DNA from: Phenylobacterium aquaticum
GTDB lineage: Bacteria; Pseudomonadota; Alphaproteobacteria; Caulobacterales; Caulobacteraceae
Assembly (NCBI RefSeq): GCF_022695515.1
Contig: NZ_JALDPT010000013.1
Span: 1-64,000, forward strand
Direction of reading: 5' to 3'
DNA: 64,000 nucleotides
The notes beneath the pieces are model-generated. The model did no database searches. It was not told the DNA's origin and saw only the letters and a program-made list of their open reading frames with translations. Position 1 is the first letter of the stretch. Every line of letters begins with the position of its first letter. The position numbers and the translations under genes were made by a program. Positions 43,315 through 52,992 of the stretch are shown piece after piece.

Positions 43315-43838
43315 AAATTTCCATCCATGAGGCAGCGCGCCAACTGGAGGAGCGACGACTTCTCAAGCGTGAGCGCCAGGACCACTCAAGCAGGATTGTA
43401 GAGCACGTCCGCGATTTGTTGGGGCGAGAGTTGCCCCCGGACCTGGTTGAATTCTATCGGGAACGTATTGCGGGCATTGGCGAGTTCTCCGCCATCACCC
43501 CTCATTGGAACGAGCACGTCGGCTGGCGCACGCCCGACGAACTCATAACCAAGCTCTTGCACGCTGACGCAGTGCCACTCTTCGACGACGGGTGCGGTAA
43601 TTTCTATGGACTGGATCTAACCTCGGGCCCCGAAGCTCCAGCCGTCTACTTCTTCGACCATGAGCGCAGTTATGAGAAACCGGAATGGGCGGCAGGGTCT
43701 TCAGTCGGCGCGTTCTTGCTGCTCCTGGCCGACAGTGACCGGGCATATGCTGAGGGCTGGCGGCCGCGCTGGGAGTTGGATATCGATCCCGATATCGAGA
43801 AGTGCCCCCGGGCCCCCGCCATATGGGCCACGGGCTGA
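43311..43838 (+). CDS. SMI1/KNR4 (SUKH) family immunity protein
   Basis: 175 aa starting at TTG 43311, which overlaps the toxin stop (TTGA), with a GGGGG site before it. SUKH features: LPPDLVEFYRERI near residue 40, AVPLFDDGCGNFYGLDL near 85 and AVYFFDHERSYEKPEWAAGS, the characteristic D-G-x-G-N and FFDHE blocks. SUKH proteins neutralise nuclease toxins of polymorphic toxin systems. The coupled order toxin-immunity matches that role. Confidence 0.8.
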   Translation: MKISIHEAARQLEERRLLKRERQDHSSRIVEHVRDLLGRELPPDLVEFYRERIAGIGEFSAITPHWNEHVGWRTPDELITKLLHADAVPLFDDGCGNFYGLDLTSGPEAPAVYFFDHERSYEKPEWAAGSSVGAFLLLLADSDRAYAEGWRPRWELDIDPDIEKCPRAPAIWATG

Positions 43839-44014
43839 TGTTGGAGCGACTCTAGCCGGCCGATTGAAGATCGTCCCAGCACACCAGCGTGGACAAATGG
43901 CCTCCAAAAGATCGACCTTGAGCCAAGGCCCGCCCCTAAGCCCGTCTTCATCCTAACCTAGAGGCGTGGCGGCCCCACGACTTAACTTCCAGACTACTGA
44001 TTTTCAGGAAGAAA

Positions 44015-44091
44015 TGGCGCGCCCGGAACGATTCGAACGTCCGACCCTCAGATTCGTAGTCTGATGCTCTATCCAGCTGAGCTACGGGCGC
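44015..44091 (-). tRNA. tRNA-Arg (anticodon ACG)
   Basis: Reading the minus strand from 44091: acceptor GCGCCCG, D-arm AGCTCAGCTGGATAGAGC, anticodon stem-loop with CTACGAA (anticodon ACG), T-arm GTTCGAATC and 3' acceptor CGGGCGC, then discriminator G and an encoded CCA (44015-44017). The 3' end faces the accessory patch at 41.5-44.0 kb, the usual side for tRNA-targeted integration. Confidence 0.95.
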
Positions 44092-44188
44092 GCAGTGCCT
44101 TACGGCAAGGGCGCGGAACCTAGTCGCGGCGTGCGGAAAGCGCAAGCCGGTCTGAGCAGGAAATTTCGCGGCGGGGTTAAAGCCGGCC

Positions 44189-45211
44189 TCAGAGGTCGCG
44201 CCAGGCCCGCACCCCGGGCCAGGGCGCGGCGGCGTGGACGCCGCGGGCCACGGCGCGGGCCAGGCAGTCGGCGGCGAGCGCCCCGATCCGCGCCAGGGTG
44301 AAATTGGCGTCCTCGCCCAAGGGCCGGCGGCCGGTGGACAGGGCGAAGACCACGTCGCCGTCGAAGGGGGCGTGGATCGGGCGGATGGCGCGGGCCAGGC
44401 CGTCCTGGGCCATCATCGCTACGCGACGGGCCTGGGCGGGGGTGAGGATCACGTCGGTGGCCACGCAGGCGATGGTGGTGTTCATCCGCTGCTGAGGGTC
44501 GGCCTTGGCCAGGCCCCAGTCGTCGGGGCCGGCGGAGATGCCCGCCGCGCCCAGGCCGCCGAACTCGCCGGCCAACTCGTAGGGCGCCGCCCAGAACGCC
44601 TTGCCGCCGGGCGCGACCACCGAGCCGAAGCTGTTCACCGCCACGATGGCGCCCACCGTCAGGCCGTCGGCGGCGACCACCGAGGCCGAGCCGGTTCCGC
44701 CCTTGAGACTTCCGGCCATGGCGCCATAGCCCGCCCCGGCCGTGCCGAGGTCGAATTCCAGGCCGGCGGCGGCCACCGCCTCGCGGCCCAGGCGGCGATA
44801 GGGCGGATCCTCGCCCCAGGCGCGGTCGCCGCCATTGGCCACGTCATAGAGGATGGCGGCGGGCACCACCGGCGAGGGCGGCACGTCCGGCCGGGTCACC
44901 ATCCCATAGCCGCGGCCCCGCGCGCCCAGCCAGGCGGTGACCCCGTCGGCGGCGGCCAGGCCATAGACCGAGCCGCCGGACAGCACGATGGCGTCGACCG
45001 CATCGACCAGGTTCTCGGGGTTCAGGGCGTCGGTCTCCCGCGTGCCGGGGCCGCCGCCGCGCACGTCGCAGCCCGCCACGGCGCGGTCGTCGGGCAGGAT
45101 GACGGTGACGCCGGTGCGGGCGGCCGCGTCCTGGGCCTGGCCGATCTTCAGGCCGGGCACGTCGGTGATCAGATTGCGCAAACCGGGGGCGGCGGAGGGT
45201 CTTTCGCTCAT
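44189..45211 (-). CDS. P1 family peptidase (DmpA/L-aminopeptidase-like)
   Basis: 340 aa. The self-processing P1/DmpA fold is indicated by GLRNLITDVPGLKIGQ at the start, IVLSGGSVYGLAAADG, and KGGTGSAS near residue 180 followed by TVGAIVAVNSFGSV; DmpA-type enzymes cleave autocatalytically just before the nucleophilic Ser/Thr. It is probably a cytosolic aminopeptidase acting on peptides with N-terminal or beta-amino residues. It is divergent from the gamma-glutamyltransferase gene. Confidence 0.85.
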   Translation of the reverse strand: MSERPSAAPGLRNLITDVPGLKIGQAQDAAARTGVTVILPDDRAVAGCDVRGGGPGTRETDALNPENLVDAVDAIVLSGGSVYGLAAADGVTAWLGARGRGYGMVTRPDVPPSPVVPAAILYDVANGGDRAWGEDPPYRRLGREAVAAAGLEFDLGTAGAGYGAMAGSLKGGTGSASVVAADGLTVGAIVAVNSFGSVVAPGGKAFWAAPYELAGEFGGLGAAGISAGPDDWGLAKADPQQRMNTTIACVATDVILTPAQARRVAMMAQDGLARAIRPIHAPFDGDVVFALSTGRRPLGEDANFTLARIGALAADCLARAVARGVHAAAPWPGVRAWRDL

Positions 45212-45304
45212 GAGCGCAGGAAGTGCACGCCCAGGCGTTTGTTGTCCACGCGCGGCTCGCTATGTTGGCCCCATCACTTGAAGCCATTGTTCCGCGGGTC
45301 CGCC

Positions 45305-47032
45305 TTGTCCTCCATTCAGCGTTCAGTCCTCGCCCTCGCCACCGCCCTGGCGATGTCCGCCGCCGTCGCCGCGCCGGCAGACGCCAAGCCGAAGGCCCCG
45401 GCCGCCGCCGCCCCGGCCTCCAAGGGCATGGTGGCCGCCGCCAATCCTCTGGCCGTGGAGGCGGGACTGAACGTTCTGCGCCGCGGCGGTTCGGCGGTGG
45501 ACGCGGCCGTGGCGATCCAGGCGGTGCTTGGCCTGGTGGAGCCGCAGAGCTCCGGCCTCGGCGGCGGGTCATTCATGACCTATTACGACGCCAAGACCCG
45601 CAAGGTGACCGCCTATAACGGCCGCGAGACCGCGCCCGCCGGCGCGACGCCGGACATGTTCCTGGGCGCCGACGGCAAGCCCCTGCCCTTCCTCCAGGGC
45701 CTGCTCTCGGGCCGGGCCACCGGTGTGCCGGGCGCCGTCGCCATGCTGTCGCTTGCCCAGTCCCAGCACGGCAAGCTCGCCTGGTCGGGCCTGTTCGTCG
45801 ACGCCGAGCGTCTGGCCGACCAGGGCTTCGTGGTCAGCCCCCGCCTGGCCGGCATGATCACCGGCCCCGCGCCCCAGGCCCGCGAGCCGGACGCCGTCGC
45901 CTATTTCACCAAGCCCGACGGGACCAAGTACCAGGCCGGCGACACCCTGAAGAACCCGGCCTATGCCGCGACCCTGCGCAAGATCGCCGCCGAGGGCCCC
46001 AAGGCCCTGCTGGAAGGCCCGATCGCCCAGGACATCGTCAACCGCACGACCCAGGGACCCCTGCCCGGGACCATGACGCTCGCCGACCTCAAGGCCTACA
46101 AGCCCAAGGTCAGCGAGGCGGTCTGCCGCCCCTACCGCGTCTATGTGGTCTGCACCCCGCCGGCGCCGTCGGGCGGTCCCGCCCTGCTGGAGGGGCTGGG
46201 CATCCTCGCCAACACCGACATCAACAAGTACGGGCCGGACAAGGTCCAGGGCTGGTATCTGATGAGCCAGGCCGAGCGGCTGATGTATGTCGACCGCGAC
46301 CGCTATTACGGCGACCCGGACTTCGTCGATGTGCCGATGGCCGGCCTGCTGGACCCGGCCTATCTGAAGGCCCGCGCCGCCCTGATCAACCCGGACAAGG
46401 CCGGCCCCGCGCCGGAGCCGGGCAAGCCGAAGGGCGCCGGCGTGCGCGCGCCGGACGCCACCAAGGAGCCGGGCGGCACCACCCACATGGTGATCGTCGA
46501 CGCCGCCGGGAACGCGGTGTCCATGACCACCACAGTCGAAAGCATTTTCGGCACCGGCCGCATGGTCGACGGCTTCTTCCTGAACAACCAGCTGACCGAC
46601 TTCTCCTTCGCCCCGAAGGAGAAGGACGGCGTGGCCGCCGCCAATGCGGTGGCCGGCGGCAAGCGCCCGCGCTCCTCCATGGCCCCGGCGATCATCCTCG
46701 ACCGCAAGGGCAAGCTGGCCGGCCTGGTGGGCTCCCCCGGCGGCCCGGCGATCCTGGCCTATAACCTCAAGGCCCTGGTCGGGGTGCTGGACTGGAAGCT
46801 CACCATGCAGGAGGCCGTGGCCCTGCCGAACCTGATCGCCCGCGGCGACACCTACGCCTCCGAGCCCGCCAAGTTCGCGCCGGGGGTGGTCGACGGCCTG
46901 GCCGCCAAGGGGGTCAAGGTGATGGCCGGCTTCGGCGGCGAGGGCTCCGGCCTTCACGGCATCATGGTCACGCCTAAGGGCCTGGACGGCGGCGCCGATC
47001 CCCGCCGCGAGGGCGTGGCGAAGCAGCCCTGA
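45305..47032 (+). CDS. ggt: Gamma-glutamyltransferase
   Basis: 575 aa from TTG 45305, the only start that gives a complete signal peptide (SVLALATALAMSAAVAAPADA). The large-subunit core starts with MVAAANPLAVEAGLNVLRRG and GLGGGSFMTYYD. The autocleavage/nucleophile threonine lies in GGTTHMVIVDAAGN. Further substrate-binding blocks are NNQLTDF, PRSSMAPAI and VGSPGGPAI. The enzyme works in the periplasm on glutathione and gamma-glutamyl peptides. The 93-base gap to the divergent peptidase gene should hold both promoters. Confidence 0.92.
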   Translation: MSSIQRSVLALATALAMSAAVAAPADAKPKAPAAAAPASKGMVAAANPLAVEAGLNVLRRGGSAVDAAVAIQAVLGLVEPQSSGLGGGSFMTYYDAKTRKVTAYNGRETAPAGATPDMFLGADGKPLPFLQGLLSGRATGVPGAVAMLSLAQSQHGKLAWSGLFVDAERLADQGFVVSPRLAGMITGPAPQAREPDAVAYFTKPDGTKYQAGDTLKNPAYAATLRKIAAEGPKALLEGPIAQDIVNRTTQGPLPGTMTLADLKAYKPKVSEAVCRPYRVYVVCTPPAPSGGPALLEGLGILANTDINKYGPDKVQGWYLMSQAERLMYVDRDRYYGDPDFVDVPMAGLLDPAYLKARAALINPDKAGPAPEPGKPKGAGVRAPDATKEPGGTTHMVIVDAAGNAVSMTTTVESIFGTGRMVDGFFLNNQLTDFSFAPKEKDGVAAANAVAGGKRPRSSMAPAIILDRKGKLAGLVGSPGGPAILAYNLKALVGVLDWKLTMQEAVALPNLIARGDTYASEPAKFAPGVVDGLAAKGVKVMAGFGGEGSGLHGIMVTPKGLDGGADPRREGVAKQP

Positions 47033-47055
47033 GGCTCCCGGCCCCTTCCACAATC

Positions 47056-47180
47056 CGCTCATCCCGGCGAAGGCCGGGATCCAGATCCCAGAACTGAGTA
47101 GCGGACTGGAGCGGCTCCGCGCCCATGGAGCCAGCCTCTGAGCTTGTCCATCTGGGTCCCGGCTTTCGCCGGGATGAGCG
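47056..47180. repeat. 30-bp inverted repeat, REP/ERIC-like
   Basis: The arm at 47056-47085 (CGCTCATCCCGGCGAAGGCC onward) and the reverse complement of 47151-47180 agree at 28 of 30 bases. Each arm also has its own small ATCCCGGC/GCCGGGA hairpin. This is a common proteobacterial extragenic palindrome pattern. It sits between the convergent ggt and histidine kinase genes, where it may act as a terminator. Confidence 0.7.
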
Positions 47181-47195
47181 GTAGGGGTGTGGCCC

Positions 47196-48687
47196 CTACT
47201 CCGCCGTCGGCTTCTTCCGCCGCGCCCGTTTCGGCTTGTCGAGGCGGGGCGGGACGCCGGGCAGACGCAGTTCGAACACGGCGCCTTCCGGCCCGCTGTC
47301 GGCCAGGCTGAGATCGCCGCCGTGGCCCTGGGCGAGCTCGCGGGCGATGGCCAGGCCCAGGCCCGCGCCCCCCGGGCGGCTGGAGCCGGCGAAGGGCTGG
47401 AACAGGCGCTCGCGGGCGCGGTCGGGCACGCCCGGACCATTGTCGGCCAGGCGGATCAGGCCGGACATCGGTTCCTGGACGAAGCTCGCCCGTATGACAC
47501 CCGGCGCGTCGCGGCCGGCCTGCTGCTCGATGGCCTCACGCGCGTTCTTCAGGAGATTGACCAGGATGCGGTGCAGCTGGTCGGGATCGGCCTGGACCTG
47601 GACGGCGGGGTCGACCTCGTTGGAGAACCGCACGGCCTTGTCGAGCAGCCGCGCCTCTTCCGCCGCCATCTCCAGCGCATCCGCCAGGGGCACGGGTCGG
47701 GCGTCCGGCGCCGGCTCCTGGGTCTTGCCATAGGCCAGCACGTCGGAGGCCAGCTTGACGGCCCGGTCCAGAGCCCGCTCCAGACGCGGCATGGCCTGGG
47801 CCACCTGGGGGTCCTTGACCGCCGCCAGCCGCTCCGAGGCGATCTGGGCGCTGGTCAGCATGTTGCGCAGGTCGTGATTGATCTTGGCCACCGCCTCGCC
47901 GAGCGCCGCCAGTCGGGCGCGGGCGTTGAGCGCGACCCGCAGGTCGGCCTGCATGCGGTCGAGCTCCACCTCGGCGCGGCCGATCTCGTCGCGGCGGCCG
48001 GAGGGCTCCAGGTGCGAAGCCGGATCGTCAGGGTCGGCGCGGAACCGCTCCATGGCGAAGGTGATCCGCTGCATGGGGCGGACCAGGAACAGATTGAGCG
48101 AGAGATAGACCAGGAGGCCGGCCAGGCCCGCCACGAAGCCCACCACCAGGATCAGCCGGCCGACATAGTCCGACAGCGCCCGCTTCAGCTCGGCGTCGGG
48201 AGCGACGATCTCCACGAAGTCGGCCTTGCGGAAGCGCGGCTCGGCGATCACCCGGACCATGCGGCCGTCGCCGCCGAACAGGGTCTGGAAGGGCGCGGTG
48301 ATCCACGACACCGGCGCCTGGTCGCGCAGGTCGACCAGATAGGGCGCCTGGGCCAGGCGCGGGCCCTGCAGCACCAGCCGGCGCAGGCCGTCGGCCTGGA
48401 TGGCGATGGTCTCGACCCCGGCGCCGGTCAGGAGCTGGTCGGAGAGCTGCTTGGTGACGCCGCGGTCGGGGGCGACCTCGGTGGAGAGCGAGGCGAGTTC
48501 GGCCGCCCGCACCCGGTCGAGAAGCCACTGCTCCTCGAAGGCCGCCAGGGTCGGCGGCAGGGCGAGCGCGCCGGCGCGCGACGAACAGGGTGGTGAGGAT
48601 CAGCAGTCGTGCGGACAGGCCGCCCGGCCAGAAGAAGCGCCTTCCGGGGCGCCTCAAGGACGTCTGAGGCTCAGGGGCGTCGGCCAT
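47196..48687 (-). CDS. Membrane sensor histidine kinase, frameshifted near the first membrane helix
   Basis: About 497 aa. The N terminus (MADAPEPQTSLRRP..., TM1 LLILTTLFV) is in one frame, and a net +1 (or -2) shift near 48570-48585 leads to ALPPTLAAFEEQWLL and the rest. A periplasmic sensor region (about 55-190) is followed by TM2 (LVVGFVAGLAGLLVYLSL), HAMP, the H-box KINHDLRNMLTSAQ with the phospho-His, N-box ILVNLLKNAREA, and G-boxes ADNGPGVP and GGAGLGLAIA. The basic tail KPKRARRKK is unusual. No response regulator gene is adjacent. Confidence 0.82.
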
Positions 48688-48764
48688 GACGACTCCCCGT
48701 TACGTCATCGCGAGGTGGAGAGCAACGCGGCCCCGCCTCGCGTCCCAGGGGAAAGGCCCGAAGG

Positions 48765-49808
48765 TCAAGCTGCGCCCACCGCCTCGGCGACGGCGCCGAA
48801 GCCGTCGGCGCGCAGGCGGGCGGCCAGATCGCGCCGGATTCGGGTCACCAGGCCCGGCCCGCCATAGACCATGGCCGAATAGAGCTGGACCGCCTGGGCG
48901 CCGGCGCGGATGCGGGCGTAGGCGTCGGCGCCGGAGGCTATGCCCCCCGCGCCGATCAGGGCCGTTCGGCCGGCGGCCGCGGCGTGGAAGGCGGCCATCA
49001 TCGACTGGGCGAGCGGCCGCAGGGGCGCGCCGGACAGGCCGCCGGTCTCGCCGGCGTGGCGGCTCTTCAGCGCCGGGCGGGTGATGGTGGTGTTGGAGAC
49101 GATGATCCCCGACAGGCCGTGGGCCACCACGGCCTCGACGATGGCCTCGACCTCGCCGTCCTCCAGATCGGGCGCGACCTTGAGGAACATGGGGACGCGC
49201 CCCGCGGCCGGCAGGGCGGCGGCGGCCTCGGCCGTGCGGCCCAGCAGCTCCTCCAGCGCCGCCTTGGTCTGCAGGGCGCGCAGGCCCGGCGTATTGGGCG
49301 AGGAGATGTTGAGGGTGAAATAGCTGGCCAGGCCCCAGAGCCGGGTCAGGCCGGTCACATAGTCGCCGATGCGGTCGGTCGCGTCCTTGTTGGCGCCGAT
49401 ATTGGCGCCGACCACGCCGGGCCCGCGGCGGGCGAGCCGGGCGGCGAAGGCCTCGACCCCCTGGTTGTTGAAGCCCATGCGGTTGATCACCGCCTGGTCC
49501 TCGCTCAGCCGGAACAGGCGCGGCCGCGGATTGCCCGCCTGGGGCAGGGGCGTGACCGTGCCGCATTCGACGAAGCCGAAGCCGGCGGCCAGCATGGGGC
49601 CGAACACCTGGGCGTTCTTGTCGAAGCCGGGGGCCAGGCCCACGCAATTGGGCAGGGCGAGCCCCGCGACGGTGGTGGCGAGGATCGGGTCGGGGGCGGC
49701 GGCGCGCGGTCCGAGACCGGCCTCCAGGGCGCGGATCGTCACCCCGTGGGCGTCCTCGGCGTCCAGCAGGTGCAGGGCGCGGGCGACGCCGTCGTGCAAG
49801 AGGCTCAT
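48765..49808 (-). CDS. pyrD: Dihydroorotate dehydrogenase (quinone), class 2
   Basis: 347 aa, full length for class 2 PyrD. Motifs: CVGLAPGFDKNAQVFGPM and GFVECGTVTPLPQAGN at the start, GANIGANKDA, NISSPNTPGLR, LKVAPDL, IVSNTT, and the FMN phosphate-binding GAGGIASG near 285. It oxidises dihydroorotate to orotate at the inner membrane with quinone as acceptor, in de novo pyrimidine synthesis. Its ATG overlaps the DUF952 stop (ATGA), as in other alphaproteobacteria. Confidence 0.95.
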   Translation of the reverse strand: MSLLHDGVARALHLLDAEDAHGVTIRALEAGLGPRAAAPDPILATTVAGLALPNCVGLAPGFDKNAQVFGPMLAAGFGFVECGTVTPLPQAGNPRPRLFRLSEDQAVINRMGFNNQGVEAFAARLARRGPGVVGANIGANKDATDRIGDYVTGLTRLWGLASYFTLNISSPNTPGLRALQTKAALEELLGRTAEAAAALPAAGRVPMFLKVAPDLEDGEVEAIVEAVVAHGLSGIIVSNTTITRPALKSRHAGETGGLSGAPLRPLAQSMMAAFHAAAAGRTALIGAGGIASGADAYARIRAGAQAVQLYSAMVYGGPGLVTRIRRDLAARLRADGFGAVAEAVGAA

Positions 49809-50146
49809 GGCAGGATCCCGATGGCCGGGATCCCGTCGGGACCCAGGGGCGCCTCATGGACGGCGCGGACCTTGGCCTTGTCCAGGACGCCGTAGAGATG
49901 GGGGAAGAGGTCGCCGCCGCGAGAGGGCTCCCAGCGCAGGGCGGGGCCCAGGTCCTCGGACTCGATCTCCAACACCACCAGATCGACCTGGCCGGCGAAG
50001 TGGCGGCGCGCGGTCTCGGCGACCTGGGCGGCGGTGGAGAAATGGATGAAGCCGTCGGCGTGATCGACCGCCGAGCCGTCGAACACGCCGGCGATCTCGA
50101 CCTCGGCCCAGTCGGCGCGTGGCAGGATCTTGTAGATGCGCCTCAT
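49805..50146 (-). CDS. DUF952 family protein
   Basis: 113 aa, full family length. YKILPRADW at the start, [20 protein letters not shown] in the middle and [19 protein letters not shown] near the end are the recognised DUF952 blocks. The fold is thought to be related to ADP-ribosyl-binding/transferase-like proteins, but the function is unknown. It sits between a SixA-type phosphatase gene and pyrD with short or overlapping junctions, so it is probably part of one operon. Confidence 0.85.
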   Translation of the reverse strand: MRRIYKILPRADWAEVEIAGVFDGSAVDHADGFIHFSTAAQVAETARRHFAGQVDLVVLEIESEDLGPALRWEPSRGGDLFPHLYGVLDKAKVRAVHEAPLGPDGIPAIGILP

Positions 50147-50151
50147 CGGAA

Positions 50152-50649
50152 TCAGGTCCGGTCCCTGGGAAAGAACAGCCCGTCATAGTGCGGACGCCCG
50201 GCCGAATCGATGAGGAACACCGCCGCGGCGGCGGTCGGAAAGCCCGACTGCACGCGGGAGATCAGGGCGCCCCCGGCGGAGGCTTCCATGAGCAGGCGGA
50301 TGGCCAGTTCCTGCAGGCCGGGATTGTGGCCGACCACCAGCACGCAACCGGTCGCCGCGCCGGCGGCCAGCGCCGCGCGGCGGAACACCTCGGCCTCGGC
50401 CAGGTAGAGGGCGTCGTCGAACCGGGCCTGGGCCTTGGGAAAGGACGGCGCGACGGCGGCCCAGGTCTCGCGGGCCCGGGCGGCGGCGGAGACCAGGGCA
50501 AGGTCCGGGATCAGGCCCATCTCGGCCAGGGTCTCGCCCATGCGGGTCGACTCGGCCTGGCCGCGCGACGACAGGCGGCGGTCGAAATCGTCGCCGCTCT
50601 CAGAGTCCCGCTCGGCGTCGCCGTGCCGCAAGAGGATCAGCCGGTCCAT
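50152..50649 (-). CDS. Histidine phosphatase family protein (SixA-like)
   Basis: 165 aa from ATG 50649. The phosphohistidine motif [10 protein letters not shown] is at 6-15, the second catalytic His in [11 protein letters not shown] near 105. The small size without a cap domain matches SixA, which dephosphorylates phosphohistidine domains (HPt or PTS-Ntr). It starts the SixA-DUF952-pyrD run and is divergent from metX. Confidence 0.85.
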   Translation of the reverse strand: MDRLILLRHGDAERDSESGDDFDRRLSSRGQAESTRMGETLAEMGLIPDLALVSAAARARETWAAVAPSFPKAQARFDDALYLAEAEVFRRAALAAGAATGCVLVVGHNPGLQELAIRLLMEASAGGALISRVQSGFPTAAAAVFLIDSAGRPHYDGLFFPRDRT

Positions 50650-50742
50650 ACTCACTCCATAGCCCTGACAAGGTTCATACCCGGCCAGAGCGCGCGCGCG
50701 AAGCGGTTGACAGATAATACGCCCCGCTGTCCAAGCGGCGCG

Positions 50743-51900
50743 ATGAGCGAAACGGCGACAGTCCCCCTCGACGCGGCGTCCGGCGGCGGAACCTGGCGGT
50801 TCCCGATCGACCAGCCCCTGCGCCTGGACTCCGGGGCCCAGATCGCGCCGCTCGAAATCGCCTACAAGACCTATGGCCAGCTCAACGCCGACAAGTCGAA
50901 CGCCGTCCTGGTCTGCCACGCCCTGACCGGCGACCAGTATCTGGCCTCGACCCATCCGGTGACCGGAAAGCCAGGCTGGTGGACCCGCGTGGTCGGTCCC
51001 GGCCTGCCGCTCGACCCGGCCCGCTACTTCATCATCTGCAGCAATGTGATCGGCGGCTGCATGGGTTCGACCGGCCCGGCCTCGATCAATCCGGAGACGG
51101 GTGCGCCCTATGCCCTGGCCTTCCCGGTGATCACCATCGCCGACATGGCGCGGGCCCAGAAGATGCTGGTCGAAGCCCTGGGCATCGACACCCTGTTCGC
51201 CGTGGTCGGCGGCTCCATGGGCGGGATGCAGGTCCTGCAGTGGGCGGCGGACTATCCGGAAAAGCTGTTCTCGGCGATCTGCATCGCCGCGGCGCCGCGC
51301 CATTCGGCCCAGAACATCGCCTTCCACGAGGTCGGCCGCGCCGCGATCATGGCCGATCCCGACTGGCGGGCCGGCGCCTATGAATTGGCCGGCGTGCGCC
51401 CGGACAAGGGTCTGGCCGTCGCCCGCATGGCCGCGCACATCACCTATCTGTCGGAATCGGCCCTGCAGCGGAAGTTCGGCCGCGAGCTGCAGCGTGACGG
51501 CCTGTCCTGGGGCTTCGACGCCGACTTCCAGGTGGAGAGCTATCTGCGCCACCAGGGCTCGAGCTTCGTCGACCGGTTCGACGCCAACTCCTATCTCTAC
51601 ATCACCCGCGCGCTCGACTATTTCGACCTCGCCGCCCAGCACGGCGGGGTGCTGGCCCAGGCCTTCCGCAAGGCCCGCGACGTGCGGTTCTGCGTGCTCT
51701 CCTTCTCCTCGGACTGGCTCTATTCGACGAGCGAGAGCCGCGACATCGTGCGCGCCCTGAACGCCGCCGGCTGCCGCGCCAGCTTCGCCGAGATCACCAC
51801 CGACAAGGGCCACGACGCCATCTTCCTGGATGAGCCGGCCCTGGATTCAGCCCTGCGCGGCTTCCTGGCCGCGGCGGCGGAAAAGCGGGGGATCGCGTGA
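50743..51900 (+). CDS. metX: Homoserine O-acetyltransferase MetX
   Basis: 385 aa. The alpha/beta-hydrolase core shows [12 protein letters not shown], the oxyanion region [13 protein letters not shown], the nucleophile elbow VGGSMGGMQ, an acid in SFSSDWLYS, and a terminal His in [11 protein letters not shown]. It transfers acetyl (or succinyl) from CoA to homoserine, the first committed step to methionine. ATG 50743 lacks a strong Shine-Dalgarno. metW overlaps its 3' end by GTGA, the usual metXW arrangement. Confidence 0.94.
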   Translation: MSETATVPLDAASGGGTWRFPIDQPLRLDSGAQIAPLEIAYKTYGQLNADKSNAVLVCHALTGDQYLASTHPVTGKPGWWTRVVGPGLPLDPARYFIICSNVIGGCMGSTGPASINPETGAPYALAFPVITIADMARAQKMLVEALGIDTLFAVVGGSMGGMQVLQWAADYPEKLFSAICIAAAPRHSAQNIAFHEVGRAAIMADPDWRAGAYELAGVRPDKGLAVARMAAHITYLSESALQRKFGRELQRDGLSWGFDADFQVESYLRHQGSSFVDRFDANSYLYITRALDYFDLAAQHGGVLAQAFRKARDVRFCVLSFSSDWLYSTSESRDIVRALNAAGCRASFAEITTDKGHDAIFLDEPALDSALRGFLAAAAEKRGIA

Positions 51901-52550
51901 CGGCCGGCCCGATCCGCGAGGACTTCAAGGAGATCCTGCGCCTGGTGCGGCCCGGCAGCCGGGTGCTGGACGTCGGCTGCGGCGAGGGCGAGCTGCTCGA
52001 ACTCCTGACCCGTGAAAAGGGCTGCGACGGCCAGGGGCTGGAGATCTCCACCAAGGGCGTCTCGGCCTGCCTGGCGCGGGGCCTCGCCGTGGTGCAGGGG
52101 GACGGCGACCGCGACCTCGACCATTTCCCGACCCAGGCCTTCGACTACGCCATCCTGTCCAAGACCCTGCAGCAGATGCGCGAGCCCAAGCACGTGCTGT
52201 CGGAGCTGTTGCGGATCGCCGACAAGGCGGTGGTCTCGGTGCCCAATTTCGGCCAGTGGCGGGTGCGCTGGGCCCTGCTCGCCAAGGGCCGTATGCCGGA
52301 GACCAAGGCCCTGCCGGACCCTTGGTATTCGACGCCCAACATCCACCTTTGCACCCTGCACGACTTCACCGCCCTGTGCGACGACCTCAACCTGCGGATC
52401 GACGCCTGCGCGGCTCTGTCCAACGGCAAGCCGGCCAGGCCGATCGACCCCACCCGGGCGATCGAGAACTGGCGCGCCGAGACCGGCCTGTTCCTGCTGA
52501 GCCGCAAGGCCGACGCGGCGCCCGCGCCCCGGCAGGACCTGTTCGGCTAG
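51897..52550 (+). CDS. metW: Methionine biosynthesis protein MetW
   Basis: 217 aa starting at GTG 51897, overlapping the metX stop. Class I methyltransferase-like motifs: [15 protein letters not shown] and [17 protein letters not shown], then [11 protein letters not shown] and ILSKTLQQM, which are typical for MetW. MetW binds MetX and is needed for its activity in several proteobacteria. The C-terminal 15 residues are low complexity. Confidence 0.93.
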   Translation: MTAGPIREDFKEILRLVRPGSRVLDVGCGEGELLELLTREKGCDGQGLEISTKGVSACLARGLAVVQGDGDRDLDHFPTQAFDYAILSKTLQQMREPKHVLSELLRIADKAVVSVPNFGQWRVRWALLAKGRMPETKALPDPWYSTPNIHLCTLHDFTALCDDLNLRIDACAALSNGKPARPIDPTRAIENWRAETGLFLLSRKADAAPAPRQDLFG

Positions 52551-52559
52551 GCCGGGCGG

Positions 52560-52946
52560 TCAGGGCAGGTTGATCTGCCAGGAGACTCCGAAGCGGTCGG
52601 AGACCCAGGCGAACCGGCGGCTGAAGCCATAGTCGCCCACCGGCATCAGGACCGAGCCGCCCTCCCCCAGGGCCGCCGCCAGTCGGTCGACCTCGGCCTC
52701 GGTCTCGCAGTCCACGAACAGCGAGAAGGACGGGGTGAAGTCGAAGGCGTGCTTCACCGGGCTGTCATTGCAGATCACGGTCTGGCCGCCGAGGCTCAGC
52801 ACGGCGCGCATGATCGCCGGCGCGCCCTGGCCCTCCGGGAAATGCGCGATTTCCAGCACCTGGGCGCCGGGGATCAGGGACACATAGAGGTCGAGCGCGG
52901 CCTGGCACTGGCCGTTCTGGAACATGAGGAAGGGCTGGATCTTCAA
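52560..52946 (-). CDS. VOC family protein, PhnB-like
   Basis: 128 aa. FLMFQNGQCQAALDLYVSLIPG and LFVDCETEAEVDRLAAAL, GFSRRFAWVSDRFGVSWQI are the standard blocks of the PhnB/3-demethylubiquinone-like VOC subfamily. The His/Glu metal ligands are only partly present, so catalysis is doubtful. Converges with metW, nine bases between the stops. Confidence 0.85.
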   Translation of the reverse strand: MKIQPFLMFQNGQCQAALDLYVSLIPGAQVLEIAHFPEGQGAPAIMRAVLSLGGQTVICNDSPVKHAFDFTPSFSLFVDCETEAEVDRLAAALGEGGSVLMPVGDYGFSRRFAWVSDRFGVSWQINLP

Positions 52947-52992
52947 GGGCGTCTCCTCCTGGGTTTTCCAACCCCTAGTCCAGGCCCCCCGC

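Noticed and set aside
44234..45304. Extension of the gamma-glutamyltransferase frame upstream by 350 codons
   Set aside because: That part lies opposite the P1 peptidase gene and has antisense composition; a TTG at 45305 starts directly before a proper signal peptide.
50650..50742. SAM-II riboswitch or sigma-70 promoter before metX
   Set aside because: The conserved SAM-II sequence blocks are not present, and the TTGACA at 50707-50712 has no -10 element at a suitable distance.
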